33,882 nt of DNA from Chloroflexota bacterium. Its GTDB lineage: Bacteria > Chloroflexota > Anaerolineae > Aggregatilineales > Phototrophicaceae. The notes under the pieces were generated by a model. The model did no database searches. It saw nothing but the letters and a program-made list of their open reading frames with translations, and was not told the DNA's origin. Where the stretch lies: assembly GCA_026707225.1 (NCBI GenBank), contig JAPOXG010000067.1, forward strand, positions 1 through 33,882. The letters run 5' to 3'. Position 1 is the first letter of the stretch. The number at the start of each line of letters is the position of its first letter. Both the position numbers and the translations under genes were made by a program. Below are positions 1-6,927 of this stretch, in pieces.

Positions 1-137
1 CATACGCCTTTTCGTCTCGGCGCCAGTCGCGACGTGGAGCGCGCAGGCGCGGCCCCCAGCGGCTGCGTATTGTGCAGGCGCCAGCCGGGATCAAGCTTGC
101 GGATAACTTGTCGGATTTCTGGCTCGGGCACGGTCAT
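1..137 (-). CDS. Partial hypothetical protein, N-terminus only (cut by left edge)
   Basis: An open frame starts at an ATG at 135-137 and runs off the left edge after 45 codons. It begins MTVPEPEIRQVIRKLDPGWR and continues with LHNTQPLG. No strong ribosome binding site precedes it, and an in-frame stop pair lies about 50 bases upstream. The first 28 residues (acidic helix, then a Trp and a PLG turn) faintly recall the start of aminoglycoside-phosphotransferase-like kinases. After the C5 run near 53-57 this frame turns low-complexity (Ala/Arg/Pro), while the neighbouring frame reads GRACALHVATGAETKRRM, which looks more protein-like; a one-base error or frameshift there is possible. Function is not established. 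Confidence 0.3.
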   Translation of the reverse strand, partial: MTVPEPEIRQVIRKLDPGWRLHNTQPLGAAPARSTSRLAPRRKGV

Positions 138-514
138 GTTCTTGGCTTCGTCGGCTCTATCGCTTGCCTGATCGCGTGGTGCTGCTGTCTATCATTCCGC
201 CCACCAATGACGGAAGCCGCATTCGGCAAATGATAACCCGAAGGAAGACCCGAAAAATGCCTGAATTTCTGAGACGGTTCTCGGTAGTCTGGCCCGGAGA
301 TGGCCGGTAATTGGTGGGCTAAACGCGGCGCGACAGGCGTCAATCTCTGCAGGAAAGCAATTGCCACAAGGACATTGGCGCCTGTCAGCCAACGAGTTGC
401 ATCTTGCTGGGTCAAACATAGGGCACTTCAGTTTTCCTCATTGAATCCAACCAGCGAGGGCGGATATGTTCCGCGTCAATACCATCGTCGGTATCGAAAA
501 TCGGAAGCTGTAAT
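138..514. other. Gap without a supported gene
   Basis: About 377 bases between the partial left-edge gene and the phosphodiesterase. Several short frames are open on both strands but none has a recognisable motif, a convincing start or a ribosome binding site. On the minus strand around 419-514 one frame reads IFDTDDGIDAEHIRPRW, protein-like in composition but lacking an upstream start and stopping quickly, so at most a gene remnant. No repeat, RNA or terminator was recognised. Confidence 0.4.
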
Positions 515-1270
515 TTAGCCGAGATCTAATGTCGCCATCACGCCGATGTGATCAGACAGCAGCAGACTGCCATCATTAATCGGCTCCGCATTGACCAGCG
601 AGACGCTGACGACCCGGTCAAGGCGGTCGCGCTGCGTGAATAACCCGTCGATGCGTTTGACGAGCTGCTCGTCATGGTCTAAGGGGGCGGTGTATCCGGT
701 CTCGCTTCCGTTTTTCGCGGTCCACAGATCGGCATAGCGATGTTCTGAAAGCGGCGCCAGGTATTCCGGCTGCGCATCGAGATTGATGTTGAAGTCGCCG
801 GTCAGAATATGCTGGTGGCTGGCAAATTGCGCGCGCCGCATGAAGTCCACGCAAGTCCTGATACCGCTTTCTTTCTGTCCTCTGCTCAAGAACAGGTGCG
901 TATTGAAGACGGTAAGGGAATGACTGGATGGCGTTACCACCGTCGCATACTGCAGATTTCGCATCCAGGGATTGCGCATCTCGCGCTCCCGCCCAATGTT
1001 GACCTTGCCTGCGTCCAGCACGGGCAGCTGTGAGAACATCGCCAGGCCTTGCGGGTAAGGCGTTACTGAACCATCATCGCTCGGCGCATAATAGGCATGC
1101 GGAAAGCGCCTGAAGCTGTGCGACTTTAGATACTCGAAGTGTTCAGGCTGCGACTCCTGGATGCAGACAATATCGACTTCCAGCTCGTCCATATTGCGCC
1201 CGATCGCATCCGCCCGTTCCCGCCAATGGTTGTTCTTGTTCCAGATGTTTTGAGTAACGATTCGCAACAT
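515..1270 (-). CDS. Endonuclease/exonuclease/phosphatase-family phosphodiesterase
   Basis: A 251-residue metal-dependent phosphoesterase of the EEP fold (DNase I / sphingomyelinase / inositol phosphatase superfamily). The sequence shows the strand-opening LRIVTQNIWN, the metal-ligand Glu in CIQESQ, the HILTGDFNIN block (Asp and Asn of the active site) and the terminal SDHIGVMATL with the catalytic Asp-His pair. The start at 1270 is chosen because an AAAGG sits seven bases upstream and the fold begins two residues in; a longer frame upstream to 1348 has no such support. No signal peptide is seen, so it is probably cytoplasmic. It lies 200 bases downstream of a Ugp-like importer on the same strand, so it may cleave phosphodiesters brought in or handled by that system. 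EEP members differ widely in substrate and the exact one cannot be read here. Confidence 0.8.
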   Translation of the reverse strand: MLRIVTQNIWNKNNHWRERADAIGRNMDELEVDIVCIQESQPEHFEYLKSHSFRRFPHAYYAPSDDGSVTPYPQGLAMFSQLPVLDAGKVNIGREREMRNPWMRNLQYATVVTPSSHSLTVFNTHLFLSRGQKESGIRTCVDFMRRAQFASHQHILTGDFNINLDAQPEYLAPLSEHRYADLWTAKNGSETGYTAPLDHDEQLVKRIDGLFTQRDRLDRVVSVSLVNAEPINDGSLLLSDHIGVMATLDLG

Positions 1271-1337
1271 ATCCATGCCTTTACAAGTGATTCCAAGTTT
1301 GTCGTGCGAAAAAGTACGGAGAAACCATAGCAGGTGT

Positions 1338-1362
1338 GGACGAGCCAAGGCTCGCCCCTACA
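1338..1362 (-). repeat. TGTAGGGGC-type intergenic palindrome, copy 1
   Basis: On the minus strand this reads TGTAGGGGCGAGCC then the mirror half GGCTCG (perfect arms 1341-1346 and 1349-1354). It sits between the ugpE-like permease and the phosphodiesterase. It shares its TGTAGGGGC opening and hairpin-forming body with copies at 22255-22280, 22384-22412, 22438-22485 and, diverged, 33688-33708. Confidence 0.5.
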
Positions 1363-1469
1363 ATGCTGCTGGGTCGATGTGAATTTCTCTGGCGTAGAAT
1401 GCTCCTCGGAGACCTCAATAGAACTCGGTGTACTCGGTGGTAAAACTTCAATCACTTACTTGCGTCTGC

Positions 1470-2351
1470 TTATTTGTGCCGCGTTAGGGCAAAGCCCTGC
1501 AGGAACTGCTTCTGCATCACAACGAAGACGGTGATTGGCGGAATACTCGCGATAACGGCGCCCAGCATGATCGGCCCCCAGGTACGTCCGATTTCCACGC
1601 CATCGTCCAGCGTGCTTAATCCCACCTGAATCACCTGGAAATCCGGGTTGGTGACGATCAGCAGGGGCCACAAATAGCTGTTCCAGGCGCCAATGAACAT
1701 GATGACGACAAGCGCGGTTACCGTGTTTCGGCTGAGAGGCAGGAGCACGCGCAGCAGGAATTGCAGCGGGCCCGCGCCATCCAGTTGCGCTGCTTCGGAT
1801 AGTTCCGGCGTGATGCTGGCGAAGTGCTGCCGAAAGAGGAATACGCCGGTAGGGCTTGCCACAGCCGGCACAACCAGGGCCGTCCAGGTGTTGCCCCAGC
1901 CCAACTCAAGCGCGACCAAGCGAAACAGAGCGATAATCGTCACCTCGCCCGGTACCATCAGCGCGGCAAGGATAAGTCCAAATACGAGCGACTTAGCGGG
2001 GAAGCGGAAGTAGACCAGCGCCATGCCACTGAAGATCGACAAGACAACTTTGCCCAGTGTGACCATGGTCGCCACGGCAAAAGTATTGAACATCAGGCGC
2101 GTGATATTGCGATCGAGCACCGTCTGCAAATTGAAGCCGAATGAGTCGCCCGGAATCATTTGCAACCTGAACATCTGGGCGTTGTTTTGTGTGCTGACCA
2201 ATGCGGCGTAAAATAGGGGAAAGCCCATGAATATCACGGCGATCCACAGAAGGATATGGATATACCAACGCCTGAACGAGATCTGCTCGCGGAGAAGGCG
2301 AAACAGTGGCGGCGGTTGATCATCCCCGCGTCGGCGAGTTGTGGCAGTCAT
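1470..2351 (-). CDS. Carbohydrate/glycerol-phosphate ABC transporter permease, UgpE/MalG type
   Basis: A 293-residue inner-membrane permease subunit. After a basic cytoplasmic N-terminus comes a first membrane segment (WYIHILLWIAVIFMGFPLFY), a periplasmic stretch, then further hydrophobic helices; the ATPase-docking EAA loop is EAAQLDGAGPLQFLLRVLLP. The C-terminus FVVMQKQFLQGFALTRHK matches the end of UgpE/MalG proteins. The start at 2351 follows the upstream permease stop (TAA, 2353-2355) by one base, indicating translational coupling; the open frame extends further upstream inside the neighbour but that part has no permease character. It is expected to form a heterodimer with the product of 2353-3654. 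No ATPase gene accompanies the pair, so a shared UgpC/MsmX-like ATPase elsewhere is likely. Confidence 0.9.
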   Translation of the reverse strand: MTATTRRRGDDQPPPLFRLLREQISFRRWYIHILLWIAVIFMGFPLFYAALVSTQNNAQMFRLQMIPGDSFGFNLQTVLDRNITRLMFNTFAVATMVTLGKVVLSIFSGMALVYFRFPAKSLVFGLILAALMVPGEVTIIALFRLVALELGWGNTWTALVVPAVASPTGVFLFRQHFASITPELSEAAQLDGAGPLQFLLRVLLPLSRNTVTALVVIMFIGAWNSYLWPLLIVTNPDFQVIQVGLSTLDDGVEIGRTWGPIMLGAVIASIPPITVFVVMQKQFLQGFALTRHK

Positions 2352-2352
2352 C

Positions 2353-3654
2353 TTAGTCAGCCCCGTAGGTGACGCGCCGGCCCATAACGCGAAACTGCAT
2401 GTAGGTGAGGCCGACCACCACCATGAACAAGACGATAGACTGCGCCGCCGCTTTCCCGATATCGCGGCTCTCGACGCCGACGCGAATGACATCCACGACC
2501 AGGTTCGTCGTCGCGTTCACCGGTCCGCCCTCGGTGAGGTTGTCAATAACGGCGTAGAGGTCGAAAAAGCTGTAATTTAGATTGAGAAACACGACGAAGA
2601 AGATGTAAGGGGAAATCATCGGTATGGTCACATTTAGGAAGCGCTTCCAGGCATTGGCGCCATCAATCGAAGCGGCCTCCATCAGTTCCATGGGAACCGA
2701 CTGCAGAGCCGCGATGTATATCAAGACGTTGAAGCCGAGTTTGTTCCAGGCAGCGGCCGCCACTACCGAGGCTCTCGCCCACCAGGGATCGGACAGAAAT
2801 GGTAGGGGCTCTGCGCCAAAGAGTCGCAAAACCTGATTTAAGAATCCCGATCCCCCACCGCCCAGCAATATCGCGAAAACGATGCCGACCACGACACCCG
2901 AGATGGCATAAGGCCAAATCATCAGCGTGCGATAAACCGACGCGCCGCGAATCTTCTGTGACGCCAGCAAGGCGATAGCGAGACCCAACACGTTCGCGAC
3001 AAGCACAATAAACACGGAGAAAAACACGCTGTTGCCGAAAACCGCCAAATAGCGCGCGTTTTCGGCATGCCAGATGAAGCCATCGCTCAAGATGTAATAG
3101 TGGGCGTCTTGCAAGCGACTGGTGATCAGACTGGCGAAGTTATCCAGACAATTGAAGGCAGTATTGGCCACCCCGCGCCGCGCCAACTGTGTGCCCAAAA
3201 AGAAGTTCTGCGCCGCCGGATAATAGGTGAAGACAGCGAGTCCGACGAGGGTCGGCGCCAGGAAAATCCAGGGCGAGAAATCGTAGCCGACGAAGGTACC
3301 CGGCGCCGTGTCCGCCTTCCATACCGTAGTGCTGCGGGCCTGCCATTGATGACGCAGTCTGTCAATCGCTAGCGCGAAGGACCACGTGACAACAAAGACC
3401 AGCAGGATTCCAAGGAGGGCGACAGCGTTTACGGTGACCGTCTGGCCCAGAACGCTGAGCTCGAAGAACATATGGTTCTCAGGTTCGAGGACGCAGTATT
3501 GCAAGGGGACCATGGTCGCCAGGCTGCCGAGAAGCCCGGCAACAGCGCCCAGCGCCATACCGCCCATTAATCCTTTCCCGCGGCGCTTTAGGATCGCGCC
3601 GACAATCAGCGCGCCCAGCGCAGACGCGAGAATCGTGAATAGGACTGCCATCAC
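2353..3654 (-). CDS. ABC transporter permease, UgpA/MalF type with extended N-terminus
   Basis: A 433-residue membrane protein. Roughly the first 110 residues contain about three hydrophobic segments, as in long MalF-type permeases, ahead of the core domain that begins near YDFSPWIFLAPTLVGL. The EAA loop is EAASIDGANAWKRFLNVTIP. The segment TEGGPVNATTNLVVDVIRVG followed by AAAQSIVLF resembles the corresponding UgpA region (TxGGP, then AAQSxxL), which is the main reason for the Ugp assignment. The frame opens with GTG then ATG (3654 and 3651); GGGAGG lies about ten bases before the GTG. It directly precedes its partner permease and follows the binding-protein gene after a 169-base gap with a strong hairpin. 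Confidence 0.88.
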   Translation of the reverse strand: MMAVLFTILASALGALIVGAILKRRGKGLMGGMALGAVAGLLGSLATMVPLQYCVLEPENHMFFELSVLGQTVTVNAVALLGILLVFVVTWSFALAIDRLRHQWQARSTTVWKADTAPGTFVGYDFSPWIFLAPTLVGLAVFTYYPAAQNFFLGTQLARRGVANTAFNCLDNFASLITSRLQDAHYYILSDGFIWHAENARYLAVFGNSVFFSVFIVLVANVLGLAIALLASQKIRGASVYRTLMIWPYAISGVVVGIVFAILLGGGGSGFLNQVLRLFGAEPLPFLSDPWWARASVVAAAAWNKLGFNVLIYIAALQSVPMELMEAASIDGANAWKRFLNVTIPMISPYIFFVVFLNLNYSFFDLYAVIDNLTEGGPVNATTNLVVDVIRVGVESRDIGKAAAQSIVLFMVVVGLTYMQFRVMGRRVTYGAD

Positions 3655-3783
3655 CGTCTCGGCGCCTCCCGGGAGCGGCTAAGACGATTTGCTAGAATAG
3701 AGTAAAGTCGCCGGTCGTGTGTACACAGCTTACCGCATGACCAACGGCCATGCGCGAGCGCTGCTGAACAAGATAGGGCGGGG

Positions 3784-3805
3784 GGATGGGGCGATCGCCC
3801 CATCC
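3784..3805 (-). terminator. Perfect palindrome between binding protein and permeases
   Basis: A perfect 22-bp palindrome, half-site GGATGGGGCGA, begins 18 bases past the stop codon of the binding-protein gene. No T-run follows on the transcribed strand, so it is more likely a 3'-end-protecting or attenuating hairpin than a complete intrinsic terminator. It would give more transcript for the binding protein than for the permeases. Confidence 0.55.
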
Positions 3806-3823
3806 TCTTTAGCATTGCCTTGC

Positions 3824-5176
3824 CTACATTTCCTCGCAAGGCACCAGCAAGTTGTATTCTTCGATTAGCAGGTCGGCCTCCGCCTTGAGGCGATCCAGCG
3901 CCCCCTGGATATCGGCATCGTTACGGAGGATATTTTGAAAGACTTCCCGATACATCTGGTAGACCTGCGCGAAGCTACCGAAGATCGCGCCAGCGGTCTG
4001 CGGGGCCCGGGCGGATGCCATTAATTGGTTAGTGGCAACAGCGAAGGTCGGGTTTTCGTCGAACCAGCCTTCCGCTTCCAGGTAGTCAAAGCCGGACTGC
4101 GTAACAGGAATGTACCCGGTTGACTTGTGCCAATTGGCGATGTTCTCCGGTTCCATTAGAAACATGAGAAAGGTCAGCGCGCCTTCTTCAACTTCCGGCT
4201 CGAGACCGTCCGTCAAAAGGATCATTCCGCCGCCGACGGTGTTGCCGACGTAATCCACATCCTGATTGTAGGGCATGCGATCGGCGCCCACAGTGAAGCC
4301 GTTTCCTTCACCGATTTCCACGCGTCCACGGGCGGCGGCGCTGGATGTCATATGCAAGGCCAATTTGCTGTCCGCCCAGGTGATGTTGTACTCGGCCCGG
4401 CCGTAATCGACCCAATAGCCGGCCTCCTCGAGGCTCTTGTGCCAGGCCAGGTAATCTACCGCCTCCTGACTGTTGAACAGGACCTCGGTGACGCAGCCGC
4501 CTCCGCGACCGTTCTCGTTGTTCGCCATAAAGGCGCCCTGCATTGCCAGGGCGTTTTCAAAGTACCAGCCGCCGGCGCCGAAATTGATGCAATCCACATC
4601 ATCAAACTTGTCAACGATGACGGCGCAGACTTCATGGACTTCCGCCCAGGTTGAGGGGATGGCGGCGAAATCGTTGACATCTTCGGCCACGCCGGCTTCC
4701 ACTAGCAGATCCATGTTGCCAAAGACGATCGGCGTCGAGGCATTCCACGGCAATTCGTAGTACTCGCCATCCAGCTGATAGAAGATCGCAGCGGGACCGA
4801 CAATCTCGTCGAGCCGCACCGGTATGCCATTGATTTCTGTCCGGCCGGCAATGGCTTCGTGGAGCGGCTTGAAGAAACCGGAATCACGGGGCGCCTGCGT
4901 GTTGCTTGAGGTGCCCTGCAGAAGCTCGGGCGGATCGCCCTGTTCCTGCGCCAGCGTGTATAGATCATAAGCGTTGCGGTAGCCATCCAAAACACGCAAT
5001 TCCAGGTCGTACTGCGGGAAGGCGGCTTCAAAGGCCGGTTCCACCACTTCGGGCAACCAGGTGACGTTGCCCCAAATGTGCCAGAAGCGGATCGTGATAC
5101 GGTCGTCATCCTGAGCATTCGCCAAGGATGGCAGCAGGAGCAGAACCACAAGCATCAAAACAATTATCCTCTTCAT
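3824..5176 (-). CDS. Extracellular solute-binding protein, UgpB-like (family 1)
   Basis: A 450-residue exported binding protein. It has a Sec signal peptide (MKRIIVLMLVVLLLLPSLAN, cleavage expected after ANA) and no lipobox Cys. Mature-domain landmarks of family-1 binding proteins are present: TIRFWHIWG at the start of the mature chain, ELPWNASTPIVFGN, a WAEVHEVC block and WHKSTGYIPVT near residue 355. The last, and the following FDENPTFAVATNQLM, closely resemble UgpB, suggesting sn-glycerol-3-phosphate or a glycerophosphodiester; other phosphorylated or sugar ligands are possible. ATG at 5176 is preceded by GGAAAGGA with seven-base spacing. It has its own promoter (5253-5281) facing a divergent regulator gene. 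Several Cys are present in the mature protein, which is unusual for UgpB. Confidence 0.88.
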   Translation of the reverse strand: MKRIIVLMLVVLLLLPSLANAQDDDRITIRFWHIWGNVTWLPEVVEPAFEAAFPQYDLELRVLDGYRNAYDLYTLAQEQGDPPELLQGTSSNTQAPRDSGFFKPLHEAIAGRTEINGIPVRLDEIVGPAAIFYQLDGEYYELPWNASTPIVFGNMDLLVEAGVAEDVNDFAAIPSTWAEVHEVCAVIVDKFDDVDCINFGAGGWYFENALAMQGAFMANNENGRGGGCVTEVLFNSQEAVDYLAWHKSLEEAGYWVDYGRAEYNITWADSKLALHMTSSAAARGRVEIGEGNGFTVGADRMPYNQDVDYVGNTVGGGMILLTDGLEPEVEEGALTFLMFLMEPENIANWHKSTGYIPVTQSGFDYLEAEGWFDENPTFAVATNQLMASARAPQTAGAIFGSFAQVYQMYREVFQNILRNDADIQGALDRLKAEADLLIEEYNLLVPCEEM

Positions 5177-5252
5177 GCGATTATCCTTTCCATTACAGAT
5201 TCTTTATGCATCAAGCCGCAACGAATCTACCCGCGCCAGCCTGCGCATATAG

Positions 5253-5281
5253 ATTATAGACATTTCGCAGGCACTTGTCGG
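5253..5281 (-). promoter_or_regulatory. Sigma-70-like promoter of the ugpB-like operon
   Basis: Reading leftward, a perfect -10 TATAAT (5258-5253) lies exactly 17 bases from a -35-like CCGACA (5281-5276, four of six consensus bases). Transcription would start about 70 bases before the ATG at 5176. Confidence 0.6.
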
Positions 5282-5285
5282 TTTG

Positions 5286-5314
5286 TTGAGGAAATTGGCA
5301 AGTCAGCGTACAAT
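5286..5314 (+). promoter_or_regulatory. Sigma-70-like promoter of the XRE-SorC regulator gene
   Basis: TTGAGG (5286-5291) and TACAAT (5309-5314) are separated by 17 bases. The -35 box abuts the -35 box of the opposing promoter, so one bound regulator could affect both. The leader to the start codon at 5487 would be about 165 bases. Confidence 0.5.
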
Positions 5315-5486
5315 ATTCTTGAACGTCAGTCGCACATCTTCACATTAACTGAAGTATCAATGCCGCAGCCGTTCGCAGAACGATGCGATTGAGGCGCTCG
5401 GTACCGAAAGCTTATGTCCGTCGAAAACAGAACTCTTTCATTTTGAAGCCGCCGAATTATTTGTTGCTGCCCCGAGATGGAGTTTC

Positions 5487-6827
5487 ATGACCTTTCCACA
5501 ACGACTGAAGCAGATTCTTAAGAAGCGAAAAATAACGCAAAGGGAACTGGCGCATCGACTGGGGGTTTCGGAAGGCGGGGTTGCCAATTGGATGAGCGGC
5601 ACAATGCCTTCGATTGCCCGTTTGATTCAGATCTGTCGCGTCTTGGATGTCAGCAGCGACTACTTGCTGGGCACAGACGAGCACGGCTGTATCGAGCACT
5701 ATGAACATGGCGCATTGGGCTGGACCACGAATATCCCCGAGAACCTATCTGAAGAATTGCGCGAAGAATATCGTCAGGGTATCCGATTCTTTGAGGCAGT
5801 AGTACAAGACGGATTGCGCGAGTCCGAATTAACGGGTCCGAATGGTCGATTCGAGGGACAATCCATAGCCGGCCTCGAACGATCGTTTCGTACGACAGTC
5901 TTTGCAAATGCGCTAAAACTGACCAGGGTTGGTCGAAATCATCTGCTGGAGGATGACTTACTAAAACTATATTCACCACAGCTGAAGCAAGCGCTTGTGG
6001 TCGAGCTTCCTAAAGGGCGGAGGAGCTCTAGAAGCTGCACATCCTCCCACGTGTTCAACGTCGAGTTCCTGTCACATTGCGCCGCTACAGAAGTGTTTCC
6101 CGCGCTTGAAGAAGGGGCGATCGGAATCGGACCCGGCTATACGCTCTATCGCTGTGCAGAATTGATTCCGCCCAGCCAACATCAGTACAAAGGCATCACC
6201 TGGGCTTCCACCATGGAAGTCAACAACCACCAGCAAGAGGCGGCTTCTGTTTCTTCGAATTTGGCCGTTAAGCTGTTAGCGTCGCGCAATCCAAACACGC
6301 GGGCGTTTTACTTGCCCTACCTGGACACTGAGCGCCGGAATCTGCACCGGGACGACTTGGACGCGTATCAAGCTCAGGCAGCGGCGACAGTAGAAGAATT
6401 GCGACTGGCGCGCGCCATCCTTATAACCGTGGGCGGTGTCTCCGCCGCCGGCGTCAAGAACTCGCTAGCGTCGCCACGAAGGCGCACATTCAGTCCAAAG
6501 TTTCTTTACAGTCTTCACGAACAGTTGAGACTAGAGGATAACGCGACTGCTTTCAGTGGCGAGGTACTGGGGCATTTGCTCGATAACAATGCCCAAAGCA
6601 TCGGCAGCGCATCGTTTCAATCGACCCAAGAGCGGAAGGTGTATGCCCCCGCGCTCAGCTTGCTGCGAAACGTGATAGACAGGAATAGCGGCTATGTGTG
6701 GGTCATCGCTACCGGGGACCACAAAAAGGTCGCGACTGAAATGGTCGTCAGAAGCGGGCGGGCCAATGCGCTGGTCATTGATGAGGACATCGCTGAATTT
6801 CTGATCGAAGCCAAGCGCGTCCGCTGA
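5487..6827 (+). CDS. Transcriptional regulator: XRE helix-turn-helix fused to SorC-type sugar-binding domain
   Basis: A 446-residue putative regulator. Residues about 3-63 form a Cro/C1-type HTH (ITQRELAHRLGVSEGGVANW, then LDVSSDYLLGTD, a typical XRE ending). Residues about 165-445 match the SorC/DeoR-superfamily effector domain: the strand-loop IGIGPGYTLYRCAELI near 212, ILITVGGVSAAG near 311, GEVLGHLLD near 358, and VWVIATGDHKKVATEMV followed by NALVIDEDIAEFLI at 404-440, equivalent to the SorC block that ends in a buried Asp-Glu helix. SorC proteins normally carry a different HTH and sense phosphorylated sugars. Its divergent position suggests it controls the Ugp-like operon, perhaps with glycerol phosphate or a sugar phosphate as effector (inference). 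GGAG four bases before the ATG supports the start. The IS1595-family transposon inserted just after its stop, leaving it intact. Confidence 0.75.
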   Translation: MTFPQRLKQILKKRKITQRELAHRLGVSEGGVANWMSGTMPSIARLIQICRVLDVSSDYLLGTDEHGCIEHYEHGALGWTTNIPENLSEELREEYRQGIRFFEAVVQDGLRESELTGPNGRFEGQSIAGLERSFRTTVFANALKLTRVGRNHLLEDDLLKLYSPQLKQALVVELPKGRRSSRSCTSSHVFNVEFLSHCAATEVFPALEEGAIGIGPGYTLYRCAELIPPSQHQYKGITWASTMEVNNHQQEAASVSSNLAVKLLASRNPNTRAFYLPYLDTERRNLHRDDLDAYQAQAAATVEELRLARAILITVGGVSAAGVKNSLASPRRRTFSPKFLYSLHEQLRLEDNATAFSGEVLGHLLDNNAQSIGSASFQSTQERKVYAPALSLLRNVIDRNSGYVWVIATGDHKKVATEMVVRSGRANALVIDEDIAEFLIEAKRVR

Positions 6828-6833
6828 GCACCG

Positions 6834-6841
6834 CTCCAAAA
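6834..6841 (+). repeat. Target-site duplication, left copy (CTCCAAAA)
   Basis: This 8-mer immediately precedes the left inverted repeat and is repeated exactly at 9591-9598 after the right one. Eight bases is the usual duplication length for the IS1595 family. It starts seven bases after the regulator's stop codon. Confidence 0.93.
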
Positions 6842-6864
6842 GGGGCTTATATCGCAAAGTGCCA
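6842..6864 (+). repeat. Left terminal inverted repeat
   Basis: 23 bp, beginning GGGGCTTATATCGCAAAG, exact inverse complement of 9568-9590. The transposase -35 box starts one base past its inner end. Confidence 0.93.
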
Positions 6865-6865
6865 C

Positions 6866-6894
6866 TTGACGCTCTACTCTTATCACGATACAAT
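6866..6894 (+). promoter_or_regulatory. Transposase promoter
   Basis: TTGACG (6866-6871) and TACAAT (6889-6894) with a 17-base spacer, each matching five of six consensus positions. It lies just inside the left inverted repeat and about 34 bases before the transposase ATG. Confidence 0.65.
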
Positions 6895-6927
6895 AGTGCC
6901 ATAAAGTTAAGCTGAAAGGGATTGTAC

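Larger units (their letters stand above)
5177..5486. other. Divergent promoter/operator region
   Basis: A 310-base gap between the ugpB-like gene (leftward) and the XRE-SorC regulator (rightward). It holds two candidate sigma-70 promoters whose -35 boxes lie only four bases apart (separate entries). Inside the regulator's leader is an inverted repeat TCGCA-6-TGCGA (5373-5377/5384-5388), a possible operator. No further gene is seen. Confidence 0.6.

Noticed and set aside
134..415. Leftward frame of 93 codons in the left gap
   Set aside because: No domain, no ribosome binding site, mixed composition; the overlap of its stop with the ATG at 137 is the only attractive feature.
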